64,000 bases of DNA from Gammaproteobacteria bacterium (GCA_029289265.1 JARFTX010000006.1:1-64000), one strand, 5' to 3'. Counted from the first letter of the stretch, positions 23,023 through 32,478 are shown. Numbers and translations: made by a program. Notes: generated by a model not told the origin, from the sequence alone.

Positions 23023-25451
23023 CGACAGGCAGGGACGCCGAACTCGTCCGGCTGCGTGCCGAGAACGCCCGGCTGATCGGTTTGCTGGAAGCCCACGGCA
23101 TCGCCTGGCGCCTGCCCGAACCCGGCAGCGTGCCGACTGCGGCGGCATCGCTGACCACCGACGAAAAGGTCGCTCTCTTCCGCCGGCTGTTTCGGGGCCG
23201 TATGGATGTCTATCCAGTCCGCTGGGAAAATAAGGCCGGCAAGAGCGGGTATTCGCCGGCCTGCGCCAACGAGTGGCGCGCCGGCTATTGCGAGAAGCCC
23301 CGCATCAAGTGCGCAGACTGTGGCAACCGGCTGCTGATGCCCCTGACGGACCAGACGATTTACGACCACCTCGCCGGCCGCCACACCGTCGGCGTGTATC
23401 CGCTGCTTGCGGATGACAGCTGCCATTTCCTCGCTGTGGATTTCGACGACGCTGATTGGCGCAGCGATGCGCAGGCCTTCACCCAATCCTGTCGCGAACT
23501 GGGCGTCCCCGTCGCACTGGAAATCTCACGCTCGGGCAACGGCGCACATGCGTGGATTTTTTTCTCGTCGAACGTCGCTGCACGGGATGCGCGGCGGCTC
23601 GGCACCGCCATCATCAGCCACACCTGTGCCCGCACCCGGCAACTGAAGCTCACGTCCTACGACCGGCTGTTCCCGAACCAGGACACCATGCCCAAGGGCG
23701 GCTTCGGCAACCTGATCGCCCTGCCGCTGCAGAAGATCCCGCGCGAGAACGGCGGCAGCGTGTTCGCGGACGACGCGTTGCGGCCGTATGCCGACCAATG
23801 GGCTTTCCTGGCGTCGGTGCAGCCCATGGCGCCACACGATATCGAGCCGACGATTCTACGGGCCACCGGCGGGTCGCACCCGCTGGATGTCACCTTCATC
23901 ACCGAAGAGGATCAGCAGGAGCCGTGGAAATGCGCGATGCCAGCCAGGCACCGGCTGCCGGGCCCGATGCCGGCAGCCCTGACGGTAATTCAGGCCAATC
24001 TCCTCTACTTCGACAAGGCACAGCTTCCCCAAGCGCTGGCGAACCGCCTGATCCGGCTGGCGGCCTTCCAGAACCCCGAGTTCTACAAGGCGCAGGCGAT
24101 GCGCCTGCCGGTCTGGGACGAGCCGCGGGTGATCGGCTGCGCAGAGAACTTCCCGAACCACATCGCCCTGCCGCGCGGCTGCCTCGACGCCGCACAGGAA
24201 TTGCTGTGCGAAAACGGTATTCGCTGCGAGTTGCGTGACGAGCGCTTCGGAGGTGAGTCACTGGACATGAGCTTCGCCGGGACACTTCGGCCGGATCAGG
24301 AGATGGCCGTGTCCGCGATTCTCCGTCACGATACTGGCATCCTGTGCGCACCGACTGCCTTCGGCAAGACCGTCACGGCGGCGGCGGTGATCGCCCGGCG
24401 AGGCGTGAACACACTGGTGCTGGTGCATCGCACCGAGTTGCTCAAGCAGTGGCAGGAGCGGCTGCAGGCCTTCCTGGGAGCCGGGAAAGGCGTGATTGGA
24501 ACCATCGGCGGCGGCAAAGCCAAGCCCACGGGCAAAATCGACATCGCAGTGATGCAGTCACTCTCAAGGCGGGGCGAGACCAGCGAACTCGTCGAGAACT
24601 ACGGGCAGGTAATTGTCGACGAATGCCACCACCTCTCGGCGTTCTCGTTCGAGGCGATCCTGAAGCGTGCCCGGGCCAAGTACGTGCTCGGGCTCACCGC
24701 CACGCCGATCCGTCGCGACGGGCGGCAGCCGATCATCTTCATGCAGTGCGGCCCAATCCGACACACTGCGGCGAAGCCGGCCGGCGCGCCGCAAACGCTG
24801 GAGGTGATTCCCCGCTTTCTGGCAGCTCGCATCGACCTCGCCGCCGACGCCGCCATCCAGGACGTGTTCAAGCACGTCGCCAGCGACACCACCCGCACGG
24901 CGACCATTGCCGACGAGATCACGGATGTCTTCACGCAAGGGCACAAGGTGCTGGTACTGACCGAGCGTACTGAGCACCTCGATGCCATCGGTGCCGCGCT
25001 GGGGGACCGCATCCAGCCGCTGTTCACTTTGCATGGCCGCATGTCGAAGAAGCAGCGTGCCGTCTTGATCCGCGAACTGGATGCCCTGCCCGCCGACGCG
25101 CCCCGGGTGCTCTTGTCCACCGGCAAGCTGGTCGGCGAGGGATTCGATCATCCGCCGCTCGACACGCTGGTACTGGCCATGCCAATTTCGTGGAAGGGCA
25201 CGCTGCAGCAGTATGCCGGCCGTCTGCATCGCGAACACGCCGACAAGACCCGTGTACGCATCATCGATTTCGTTGATGCCGGCCACCCGGCCCTGTTGCG
25301 GATGTGGGAGCGGCGACGGCGCGGCTACCAGGCGATGGGCTACCGAATTCTCTCAGCCCCGGTCAGCTACGATCTGGGCTTCGAGTCGGTCGCTTCGAAC
25401 GAGGCGAGTTCAGCCATCCCAGAAGCGGGTATGAAAGCGGGTACGAAATGA
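23019..25451 (+). CDS. TOTE-type archaeo-eukaryotic primase fused to SF2 helicase
   Basis: An 810-residue fusion. Residues 4-28 form a short leucine-rich coiled coil (AELVRLRAENARL). The AEP primase domain carries the metal-binding LAVDFDDADW (about 140) and RSGNGAHAWIFF with its histidine; a Cys pair (CADCGN) suggests a zinc knuckle. The helicase half has CAPTAFGKT (Walker A, about 444), VDECHHLS (about 534), LTATPIRRDG and QYAGRLHR. This is the AEP + SF2 helicase of TOTE-type conflict systems. I place the start at the ATG 23019 (ATGA overlap); the longer upstream frame is a shadow of the preceding gene. It is the last island gene; core genes resume 70 bp later. Confidence 0.8.
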   Translation: MTTGRDAELVRLRAENARLIGLLEAHGIAWRLPEPGSVPTAAASLTTDEKVALFRRLFRGRMDVYPVRWENKAGKSGYSPACANEWRAGYCEKPRIKCADCGNRLLMPLTDQTIYDHLAGRHTVGVYPLLADDSCHFLAVDFDDADWRSDAQAFTQSCRELGVPVALEISRSGNGAHAWIFFSSNVAARDARRLGTAIISHTCARTRQLKLTSYDRLFPNQDTMPKGGFGNLIALPLQKIPRENGGSVFADDALRPYADQWAFLASVQPMAPHDIEPTILRATGGSHPLDVTFITEEDQQEPWKCAMPARHRLPGPMPAALTVIQANLLYFDKAQLPQALANRLIRLAAFQNPEFYKAQAMRLPVWDEPRVIGCAENFPNHIALPRGCLDAAQELLCENGIRCELRDERFGGESLDMSFAGTLRPDQEMAVSAILRHDTGILCAPTAFGKTVTAAAVIARRGVNTLVLVHRTELLKQWQERLQAFLGAGKGVIGTIGGGKAKPTGKIDIAVMQSLSRRGETSELVENYGQVIVDECHHLSAFSFEAILKRARAKYVLGLTATPIRRDGRQPIIFMQCGPIRHTAAKPAGAPQTLEVIPRFLAARIDLAADAAIQDVFKHVASDTTRTATIADEITDVFTQGHKVLVLTERTEHLDAIGAALGDRIQPLFTLHGRMSKKQRAVLIRELDALPADAPRVLLSTGKLVGEGFDHPPLDTLVLAMPISWKGTLQQYAGRLHREHADKTRVRIIDFVDAGHPALLRMWERRRRGYQAMGYRILSAPVSYDLGFESVASNEASSAIPEAGMKAGTK

Positions 25452-25521
25452 AGCCTGAAAAACCAGTCTCCAGCACTGGCGCGGCTCGCCGCCCGCTCTT
25501 TTTGTTCAACGTCTATCCCCG

Positions 25522-26436
25522 ATGGGCCAGCCGGCGCAGCACTACGTAGGCCGCTTCGCCCCCTCGCCCACCGGGCCGCTGCATTTCGGTTCGCTGGTGG
25601 CGGCAGTGGCGAGCTATCTCGATGCGCGTGCGAGCGGCGGGCTCTGGTTGCTGCGCATCGAGGACGTCGATGCGCCGCGCACCGTGCCCGGCGCGGCCGA
25701 GGGCATCCTCGCGACACTTGCGCGCTTCGGCTTCGAGTGGGACGGCGTGCCGGTGTGGCAGTGCGGGCGCGACGAGGCCTATGCGGCTGCCCTCGAACGT
25801 CTCGCCGCGGCCGGCCACGTGTTTCCGTGCGCCTGCACGCGCCGCGAGATCGCCGACTCGGCGCTCGCCCGCGACGGCGCCCATATCTACCCGGGCACCT
25901 GCCGCGACGGACTGCCCCCCGGGCGCGATGCGCGCGCCTGGCGGGTGCGGGTCGCAGGCAGCGTCGTGTCCTTCGACGATGCGGTGCAGGGCCCGCAGCA
26001 CGAGGATCTCGCCGTCGAGGTCGGCGATTTCGTCGTAAGGCGCGCTGACGGACTGTTCGCCTACCAGCTCGCAGTCGTGGTCGATGACGCCGAGGCGGGC
26101 GTCTCGCACGTGGTGCGGGGTGCGGACCTGCTCGACTCGACGGGGCGCCAGATCCACCTGCAGCGCCTGCTCGGCGCCCCCGTGCCACGCTATGCCCACG
26201 TGCCGGTGGTCATCAACGCGGCCGGCGAGAAGCTCTCCAAGCAGACGCTCGCCGCGGCGGTCGACACCGTACCGCCCGAGGCGGCGCTGCTGGCGGCGCT
26301 CGCGTTTCTCGGTCAGAATCCTCCCGATGAGCTGGCCGGTGCGCCACTCGCCGAATTGTGGCGCTGGGCAATCGCGAACTGGTCGCTCGCTCGGGTGCCG
26401 GCGACGCGCCAGGCTCTGCTGCCGCAGGGCATGTAG
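25522..26436 (+). CDS. gluQ: Glutamyl-Q tRNA(Asp) synthetase
   Basis: A 304-residue truncated GluRS paralogue that glutamylates queuosine at the anticodon wobble position of tRNA(Asp). The class I signature is [14 protein letters not shown] (HIGH equivalent), the zinc-site cysteines lie in PCACTRREI, and the KMSKS equivalent is KLSKQ. The anticodon-binding domain of full GluRS is absent, as expected. This is the first core gene to the right of the defence island. No terminator or att-like site is evident in the 70 bp before it. Confidence 0.93.
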   Translation: MGQPAQHYVGRFAPSPTGPLHFGSLVAAVASYLDARASGGLWLLRIEDVDAPRTVPGAAEGILATLARFGFEWDGVPVWQCGRDEAYAAALERLAAAGHVFPCACTRREIADSALARDGAHIYPGTCRDGLPPGRDARAWRVRVAGSVVSFDDAVQGPQHEDLAVEVGDFVVRRADGLFAYQLAVVVDDAEAGVSHVVRGADLLDSTGRQIHLQRLLGAPVPRYAHVPVVINAAGEKLSKQTLAAAVDTVPPEAALLAALAFLGQNPPDELAGAPLAELWRWAIANWSLARVPATRQALLPQGM

Positions 26437-26564
26437 CGGGCTGGCGAGGCGCTTGCGGCAACGGCGACGGGGAATGAGCAAAGCCCCCCGCACGACCGGC
26501 CGGCACACCGGGGCCGGCGGCGCGACCAACCAGACCGCAACCAGCAATAAGGGAGAGCAGCAGC

Positions 26565-27056
26565 ATGATCGACGACATCACCGGGCTGCGGCGCATTCTT
26601 CAGGAGACACGCACGATCGCGGTCGTGGGCCTGTCGGCGAACTGGCATCGGCCGAGCAACTTCGCGGCCAAGTACATGCTCGATCACGGCTACCGGGTGA
26701 TCCCGGTGAATCCCGTCTACCCGGAAGTGCTCGGCCAGAAATGCTACCCGTCGCTGCGCGACATTCCCGAGCGGGTCGACATGGTCGACGTCTTTCGCCG
26801 CCCCGACGAAGTCCTGCCCATCGTCGACGATGCGATCGCGATCGGTGCCCGCAGCCTGTGGCTGCAGTTGGGCGTGATCAACGACGAGGCGGTGCGTCGC
26901 GCCGAGGCGGCGGGGCTCGAGGTGGTGATGGATCGATGCGTCAAGATCGAGTACGCGCGCCTCTTCGGCGGCCTGCACTGGGCCGGCGTCAATACCGGCG
27001 TGATCTCCGCCAGGCGGCCACCGATCCATACGCCGGGCGTCATCTTGCCCGGATAA
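26565..27056 (+). CDS. CoA-binding Rossmann protein (YccU family)
   Basis: A 163-residue protein with a single CoA_binding Rossmann domain: TIAVVGLSANWHRPSN (nucleotide loop), VIPVNPVYPEVLGQKCYPSLRDIP, and VMDRCVKIEY near the end. The family resembles the CoA-binding part of succinyl-CoA synthetase. Its precise role is unknown. GGGAGAG lies upstream of the ATG. It runs convergent with clsB, whose end is only 22 bp away. Confidence 0.88.
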   Translation: MIDDITGLRRILQETRTIAVVGLSANWHRPSNFAAKYMLDHGYRVIPVNPVYPEVLGQKCYPSLRDIPERVDMVDVFRRPDEVLPIVDDAIAIGARSLWLQLGVINDEAVRRAEAAGLEVVMDRCVKIEYARLFGGLHWAGVNTGVISARRPPIHTPGVILPG

Positions 27057-27078
27057 GCGGCACCCCGGCCGCAGGCAA

Positions 27079-28239
27079 TCAGTGCTTGCCGCGGTAGCCG
27101 GCCAGCCCGATCGCGAGGCGCACGAACTGGTAGGCGAACCAGGTCGCCAATCGCCGCAACGCCGGAAGGCGCCGCCAACCGTCGCGGTGCAGTTCCGTCG
27201 CACCGTGAGCGATCGCCCGGTGCAGGCTGGCGTTCAGTTCGCGGGCGAATCCTTGGTCGGCGACGACGATGTTCGCCTCGCGCGCAAGCAACAGGCTGAA
27301 GGGGTCGATGTTGCTCGAACCCACCGTCGCCCAGGCGTTGTCGACCACCGCAACCTTGGCGTGCAACTCGCTGCGGTGGTACTCGAAGAGCCGAATGCCG
27401 CGGGCGAGAAAATAGGGATAGAGCGCGCGCGTCGCATGCATCAGCACGGGATGGTCGGTGAGCCCCTGCAGGAGCAGGGTCACGCGCACACCGCGCGCCG
27501 CCGCATCGGTGAGGGCCTGACGGAAGCGCCGGCCGGGAAAGAAGTAGGCGCTCGCAATCACGATCTCCTCCCGCGCACCTTCGATCGCTTCCAGGTAGGC
27601 GTCCTCGATATCGCGTCGATGCCCCAGGTTGTCGCGCGTGAGAAAAGCGGCGCGCAGCGGTCCGGCGGGCTCGTCGCGCACGACGGTCGGCCAGGGTCGG
27701 CGCTGGCGCCGCCGCTTCAGGCTCGCCCACGAGACCAGCCACCACAGACGATGGACGGCTTCGATGATCGGGCGCAGCAAAGGCCCCTGCACGCGCACCG
27801 CGTAATCATGGCGCGGCGCGTCGTAGCGGCCGGCAACAATGTCGTTGATGACGTTGATGCCGCCGACGAAGGCGATCGCGCCGTCGATAGCGACGATCTT
27901 GCGATGCAGCCGACGAAGCCGGTGACGGCGTAGCGAGAAGAACCCGAGTTCGCGCCGGTAGATCTGCACCGCGACCCCGGCCGCTTCGAGCACCGGCATC
28001 AGCGAGGCGACGAACGGGCGCCCGCCGAAGCCATCGACCAGCACTCGCACCACCACGCCACGCCGCGCCGCGCGGCACAAGGCCGCCGCGATGCGTCGGC
28101 CGGTCTCGTCGTCGTCGAAGATGTAGGTTTCGAGGTAGATCTCCCGGCAAGCGTCCTCGATCGCCCCTTCGAGCGCGGGAAAGTACTCGACGCCCGACTC
28201 CAGCAGCGTGATGTCGTGGCCGTCGACGAACTCCGTCAC
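27079..28239 (-). CDS. clsB: Cardiolipin synthase B-like phospholipase D family enzyme
   Basis: A 386-residue PLD-superfamily protein with two HKD motifs: HRKIVAIDGAIAFVGG (first half) and HAKVAVVDNAWATVGSSNID (second half). ClsB makes cardiolipin from phosphatidylglycerol and a second phospholipid at the inner membrane. A hydrophobic/aromatic patch near the C-terminus may bind the membrane. The start is a GTG at 28239 overlapping the stop of the upstream EEP-family gene (GTGA), so the pair is co-translated; longer frames upstream are shadows. Confidence 0.88.
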   Translation of the reverse strand: MTEFVDGHDITLLESGVEYFPALEGAIEDACREIYLETYIFDDDETGRRIAAALCRAARRGVVVRVLVDGFGGRPFVASLMPVLEAAGVAVQIYRRELGFFSLRRHRLRRLHRKIVAIDGAIAFVGGINVINDIVAGRYDAPRHDYAVRVQGPLLRPIIEAVHRLWWLVSWASLKRRRQRRPWPTVVRDEPAGPLRAAFLTRDNLGHRRDIEDAYLEAIEGAREEIVIASAYFFPGRRFRQALTDAAARGVRVTLLLQGLTDHPVLMHATRALYPYFLARGIRLFEYHRSELHAKVAVVDNAWATVGSSNIDPFSLLLAREANIVVADQGFARELNASLHRAIAHGATELHRDGWRRLPALRRLATWFAYQFVRLAIGLAGYRGKH

Positions 28240-28985
28240 GCCTCGGGCTCCAGCTCGGCGGTGAGGGCGGCATGGTCCGAGATGCGCGACCAGGGCAGCC
28301 CCGAGTGGACCTCGGCGCCGGCGACGCGAAAGCCGCGCACATAGATGCGGTCGAGACTCAAGACCGGCACCCGACTGGGGTAGCTGCGGGCGAGCCGTCC
28401 GTGGCCGACGTGGAACACTTCGGCCATGGCGAGGCGGCGGGCGAGCAATTGCTCGGCATGGTTGCGCCAGTCGTTGAAGTCGCCGGCGATGATCATCGGC
28501 GCGCCGTCGGGGGCGAACTGCTCCATGCGCTCGGAGAGCTGCGCCATCTGGCGCCGGCGGCTGCCGGCGGTGAGGCCGAGATGGACGCACACGCAGTGCA
28601 CCGGCTTGGTGATGCCCGGCACCTCGACCTCGCAGTGCAGGAGGCCGCGCCGCTCGAAGCGGTGGTCGGAGACGTCCTGGTTGTCGCTCGACAGGATCGG
28701 AAAGCGGCTGAGGATGGCGTTGCCGTGGTGGCCGTGATCGTAGACCGCGTTGCGGCCGTAGGCGGTCTGGGCCCACACGTCCTCGGCGAGAAACTCGTGC
28801 TGGGGATCGAGCGGCCAGTCGGCGTGGCGACGCTCGTGGCGCACGTGCAGGCCCTGCACCTCCTGCAGGAAGACGACGTCGACGTCGAGGCTGCGCAGCC
28901 GCTCGCGCAGCTCGTGGATCACCATGCGGCGATTGAACTGCGAGAAGCCCTTGTGGATGTTGTAGGTGCAGACTTTGAGCTTCAT
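28236..28985 (-). CDS. Endonuclease/exonuclease/phosphatase family hydrolase
   Basis: A 249-residue EEP-fold protein (YbhP-like). Metal and catalytic motifs are CTYNIHKGF, FLQEVQG, the active-site GDFNDWR, and the terminal SDHAAL. In related bacteria such genes sit beside clsB, as here, and may hydrolyse a phosphodiester connected with phospholipid turnover; the substrate is not proven. The ATG start at 28985 faces the divergent RuBisCO-like gene across about 77 bp. Confidence 0.87.
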   Translation of the reverse strand: MKLKVCTYNIHKGFSQFNRRMVIHELRERLRSLDVDVVFLQEVQGLHVRHERRHADWPLDPQHEFLAEDVWAQTAYGRNAVYDHGHHGNAILSRFPILSSDNQDVSDHRFERRGLLHCEVEVPGITKPVHCVCVHLGLTAGSRRRQMAQLSERMEQFAPDGAPMIIAGDFNDWRNHAEQLLARRLAMAEVFHVGHGRLARSYPSRVPVLSLDRIYVRGFRVAGAEVHSGLPWSRISDHAALTAELEPEA

Positions 28986-29025
28986 CCCGATGTGCGACGC
29001 GCCGGGAGGGCGCCAGCGCCGCCGC

Positions 29026-29031
29026 TATAAT
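29026..29031 (+). promoter_or_regulatory. Consensus -10 element before the RuBisCO-like gene
   Basis: A perfect TATAAT lies 37 bp before the ATG at 29063. No good -35 is seen at 17 bp spacing, so an activator or a weak -35 is likely. A GTG at 29042 in the same frame would be almost leaderless from this promoter. Confidence 0.45.
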
Positions 29032-29062
29032 TTGCAGGTCAGTGGATATATACCAAATCTCG

Positions 29063-30157
29063 ATGGAAAGAATGCAGGTGATTTACCGCGTGGCCTCGGC
29101 CGCGCGCGACATCGACGCGCGGGCGCGGTCGATCGCGGTCGAGCAGAGCGTCGAGATGCCACCGCACGCGGTGCGCAACGCGCGCGTCGGCGCCGAGGTG
29201 CTCGGGCGCGTCGAGGCAGTCGCCGCCGACGGCCCGTATCACTTCCGGGTGACGATCGGGCTCGCGCTCGAGACCACCGGCTACGAGGCTGGCCAGTTGA
29301 TGAACATGCTGTTCGGCAACAGCTCGCTGCACGCCGACCTCGAGCTGGTCGACGTCGAGCTGCCGGCCGAGTCGGCCGCCCGCTTCGGCGGCCCGCGCTT
29401 CGGCATCGCCGGCCTGCGCCGCGCCACCGGGGCGGGGCGGCGCCCGCTCACCTGCACGGCGCTCAAGCCCCAGGGCAGCACCATCGCCGAGCTGGCGCGC
29501 TTGGCGGCGACCTTCGCCGAGGCCGGCATCGACCTGATCAAGGACGACCACGGGCTCGCCGACCAGGCGAGCGCGCCCTTTGCCGAGCGCGTCGCCGCGA
29601 TCCAGCAGGCGGTCGACGCGGCGAACCGCGCGAGCGGACACAACACGCTCTATGCGCCCAGCCTCACCGGCGGGCCGCGCCGTCAGCTCGAGCAGCTGCG
29701 GGCGGCGCGCGAGGCCGGCGTCGGCGCGCTTCTCGTCGCACCGATGGTATCGGGCCTGGGTGCGCTGCAGGAGCTCGCCGAGGCGGGGCTGCCGGTCCTC
29801 GCCCATCCGGCACTCGCCGGCAGCAGCCGCATCGCACCGCCGCTCTTGCTCGGCAAGCTGTTCCGGCTTGCCGGCGCCGACGCCGTGATCTTTCCGAACC
29901 ACGGCGGGCGCTTCAGCTTCGACGCGCCGCTGTGCCGCGCCATCGCCGAGCGCGCGCGCGCGCCCTGGGCGGGCCTCGCGCCGGCTCTGCCGGTGCCCGC
30001 GGGCGGCATCCAGACCGCGCGCATCGAGGAACTCGTAGACTTCTACGGCCCCGACACCATGCTGCTGATCGGCGGCGCACTGCTCGAAGCCGCCGACATC
30101 GGTGCGGCGGCGCGCGACTTCGTCGGCCGCGTGACCCGCCTGGAGCACGCACGATGA
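29063..30157 (+). CDS. RuBisCO-like protein (form IV)
   Basis: A 364-residue RuBisCO-like protein. The first catalytic lysine stands in LKPQGS, and the carbamylation-site region reads GIDLIKDDHGLADQ. The second active-site lysine of the true enzyme is replaced by Gln, and the Glu after the Asp by His, so it cannot carboxylate. The IKDDHGL-type branch includes the Rhodospirillum rubrum protein that isomerises 5-methylthioribulose 1-phosphate. The adjoining cupin gene, coupled by ATGA, fits that pathway. Start uncertain: GTG 29042, ATG 29063 or ATG 29072; I chose 29063, as the mature RuBisCO N-terminus begins near there. Confidence 0.85.
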   Translation: MERMQVIYRVASAARDIDARARSIAVEQSVEMPPHAVRNARVGAEVLGRVEAVAADGPYHFRVTIGLALETTGYEAGQLMNMLFGNSSLHADLELVDVELPAESAARFGGPRFGIAGLRRATGAGRRPLTCTALKPQGSTIAELARLAATFAEAGIDLIKDDHGLADQASAPFAERVAAIQQAVDAANRASGHNTLYAPSLTGGPRRQLEQLRAAREAGVGALLVAPMVSGLGALQELAEAGLPVLAHPALAGSSRIAPPLLLGKLFRLAGADAVIFPNHGGRFSFDAPLCRAIAERARAPWAGLAPALPVPAGGIQTARIEELVDFYGPDTMLLIGGALLEAADIGAAARDFVGRVTRLEHAR

Positions 30158-30606
30158 ACGCGCCGTCCCGCGTACGCAAGGCCTCGGCGGACTTCCGCTG
30201 GGATGAAGTCGAGCTGCTCGCCTACAAGCCCGAGGGCAGCGCGCCGTTTCGCGACATCACGCGCCAGGTTCTGTTCACCGGCGAAGGGCTCGCCTGCGAG
30301 CTGCGTTACTTCGAGATCGGCGCCGGGGGCCACTCGACGCTCGAGCGCCACGAACACGCCCACGCCGTGATGGTGCTGCGCGGCCGTGGCGCCTGCCTGG
30401 TCGGCGACGCGGTGCGCGCGCTCGCCGAGCGCGACCTGGTCACGATACCGGCCTTCGCCTGGCACCAGTTCCGCGCGAGCGAAGGCGGGCCGCTCGGTTT
30501 CCTGTGCATGGTGAACGCCGAGCGCGACCGCCCGCAACTGCCCACCGAGGCGGATCTGGCGGCGCTGCGCCGGGATCCGAAGCTCGCCGCTTTCATCCGC
30601 GTGTAA
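30154..30606 (+). CDS. Cupin, possible methylthioxylulose 5-phosphate methylsulfurylase
   Basis: A 150-residue single cupin. Metal-ligand motif 1 is HSTLERHEHAHAVMVLRG and motif 2 the HQF-containing FAWHQFRASEG. It overlaps the RuBisCO-like gene (ATGA at 30154). In R. rubrum a cupin next to the RuBisCO-like protein converts 1-methylthioxylulose 5-phosphate into 1-deoxyxylulose 5-phosphate, linking methylthioadenosine waste to isoprenoid synthesis. By position and fold this gene is a good candidate for the same step; the substrate is inferred. Confidence 0.75.
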   Translation: MNAPSRVRKASADFRWDEVELLAYKPEGSAPFRDITRQVLFTGEGLACELRYFEIGAGGHSTLERHEHAHAVMVLRGRGACLVGDAVRALAERDLVTIPAFAWHQFRASEGGPLGFLCMVNAERDRPQLPTEADLAALRRDPKLAAFIRV

Positions 30607-30730
30607 CGCGCCCCCGGCCGGCTACAGGCAGCCGTTGCACACCGCGGCGCACGGCGCCGCCACAGCCGCCCGCGCGGACCTTCGGCCGGCGCCCGGCGCG
30701 GCGCGGCCATCGGCGCGCGGACTCTCGCTC

Positions 30731-31834
30731 TCAGGACACCGCCAGCATGCGCTCGAGCGCGATGCGCGCGAACTCCGCCTCGTGCTCCGGCACCGAGATG
30801 CGGTTGACGACGTTGCCCTCGGCGAGATTCTCCAGAGTCCAGGCGAGGTGCTGGGGGTCGATGCGCTGCATCGTCGAGCACATGCACACCGTCGGCGCCA
30901 TGAACTGCACGAGCTTGCCTTCGGCCTTCACCTCCTCGGCGAGGCGGCTCACCAGGTTGAGCTCGGTGCCGACCAGCCAGCGCGTGTTGGGCGCTCCGGC
31001 CTTGATGGTCTGGATGATGTACTCGGTCGAGCCGACGTAGTCCGAGTTGCGGCAGACGTCGAGGTTGCTCTCGGGGTGCGAGATCACGAGCCCGTCCGGA
31101 TGCTGCATGCGCCAGCGGCGGATGTGACTCTCCTGGAACATCTGGTGCACCGAGCAGTGGCCTTTCCAGAGCAGCACCTTGGCGTCGCGGATCTCCTCGG
31201 GCGTGAGTCCGCCGTACTCGAGGTCGGGGTCCCACACCCGCATTTGTTCGAGCGGGATGCCCTTCTTGAAGCCGGTCCAGCGCCCGAGGTGCTGGTCGGG
31301 GAAGAACAGGACCTTCTCGCGCTGGGCGAAGGCCCAGTCCATGATGGTGGGCGCGTTGGTCGAGGTGCACACGATGCCGCCGTGCTCGCCGCAGAAGGCT
31401 TTCAGATCCGCCGCCGAGTTGATGTAGGTGACCGGCGTGATCAGCTCGTCGGGCGCACGCCCGAGGACCTCGGCAAGCTCGCGCCAGCAGCGCGTGACCT
31501 TGGCGAGGTTGGCCATGTCGGCCATCGAGCAGCCCGCCGCCAGATCCGGCAGGATCGCGATCTGCTGCGGCTTCGACAGCATGTCGGCGACTTCCGCCAT
31601 GAAATGCACGCCGCAGAAAACGATGTACTCGGCGTCGGTCTGCGAGGCGAGCCGGGCGAGCTTGAGCGAATCGCCGGTGAGATCGGCATGCTGGTACACG
31701 TCGGCGCGCTGGTAGTGGTGACACAACAGCACGGCGTGCTCGCCCAGGCGCGCGCGCGCGGCGCGGATGCGCTCCTGGGCTTCGTTGTCCTGGAGTACGT
31801 TGAATCGGTCGAAACCGATGGTGGCGACTTGCAT
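30731..31834 (-). CDS. nadA: Quinolinate synthase A
   Basis: A 367-residue NadA, the [4Fe-4S] enzyme that condenses iminoaspartate and dihydroxyacetone phosphate to quinolinate in NAD synthesis. Three conserved cysteines can be placed: AAGCSMAD, CTSTNAPT region and CMCSTMQRI. LCHHYQRADVYQHAD is the diagnostic N-terminus. No nadB or nadC is adjacent. The 3' end converges on the cupin gene with 124 bp between. Confidence 0.95.
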   Translation of the reverse strand: MQVATIGFDRFNVLQDNEAQERIRAARARLGEHAVLLCHHYQRADVYQHADLTGDSLKLARLASQTDAEYIVFCGVHFMAEVADMLSKPQQIAILPDLAAGCSMADMANLAKVTRCWRELAEVLGRAPDELITPVTYINSAADLKAFCGEHGGIVCTSTNAPTIMDWAFAQREKVLFFPDQHLGRWTGFKKGIPLEQMRVWDPDLEYGGLTPEEIRDAKVLLWKGHCSVHQMFQESHIRRWRMQHPDGLVISHPESNLDVCRNSDYVGSTEYIIQTIKAGAPNTRWLVGTELNLVSRLAEEVKAEGKLVQFMAPTVCMCSTMQRIDPQHLAWTLENLAEGNVVNRISVPEHEAEFARIALERMLAVS

Positions 31835-31973
31835 GTCTTCGCTACTCGATCAAAGGGTATCCATAAGACCAACACGATTGCGACACGTTTCGGTCCCCTT
31901 AGGGCCGCCCGGACCGGGACGGCCGAGAATTGGCATGAAGCGGACGCCCGACGGGTCGGGCGCTGCCCGCGCG

Positions 31974-32435
31974 TCAGCCCTGCTGCCAGGGCAGTCCGGC
32001 GTGACGCCAGCCGCCGACGCGGTTGCGCTGTCCATTGGCGTCGCGGTCGCCCTCGAATCCCTCGAGCACGTTATAGCCCGCCAGATAACCGGCACCGCTT
32101 GCCGCGCGGGCGGCCATGTCCGAGCGAACGCCCGAGCGGCACAAGAACATCACCAGCGCCTCGGGATCGACCTCGCGCTTGAGCTGCGCCAGGAAGCCGG
32201 GGTTGGGCTTGTTGCCGGGATAGGTGAGCCATTCGATCTCGACCGCGCCGGGAATGCGCCCGACCCAGTCCCACTCGGCGCGGGTGCGCACGTCGACCAG
32301 CCGCGCGCCCGGCGCGAGCTGCCACACCTCCCAGGCCTCGGCGGGCGTGAGCGCCCCGGCGTAGGGCAACTCCATGCGCTGGGCGCGTTCCTGCGCGAGC
32401 CTGAGCAGATCGGTCAATTTCCCCATGTCCGGCAT
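31974..32435 (-). CDS. Single-domain rhodanese
   Basis: A protein of about 153 residues with one rhodanese domain. The active-site loop is FLCRSGVRS and the upstream motif LVDVRTRAEWDWVGRIPGA. It likely carries persulfide on the cysteine for sulfur trafficking; the acceptor is unknown. Starts at ATG 32435 (MPDMGKL) or 32426 are both possible. It lies upstream of nadA on the same strand, 139 bp apart, with a GCCCGAC/GTCGGGC hairpin (31946-31961) between, so transcription of the two may be separated. Confidence 0.85.
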   Translation of the reverse strand: MPDMGKLTDLLRLAQERAQRMELPYAGALTPAEAWEVWQLAPGARLVDVRTRAEWDWVGRIPGAVEIEWLTYPGNKPNPGFLAQLKREVDPEALVMFLCRSGVRSDMAARAASGAGYLAGYNVLEGFEGDRDANGQRNRVGGWRHAGLPWQQG

Positions 32436-32478
32436 CCGGTAGAATCGTCGATCGATAAGTATACATCCTGATCCCGCA

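Noticed and set aside
28960-30500. Long plus-strand frame overlapping the RuBisCO-like gene
   Set aside because: Its Arg/Ala/Gly-rich sequence is a frame shadow of the RuBisCO-like gene; only its last part is the true cupin.
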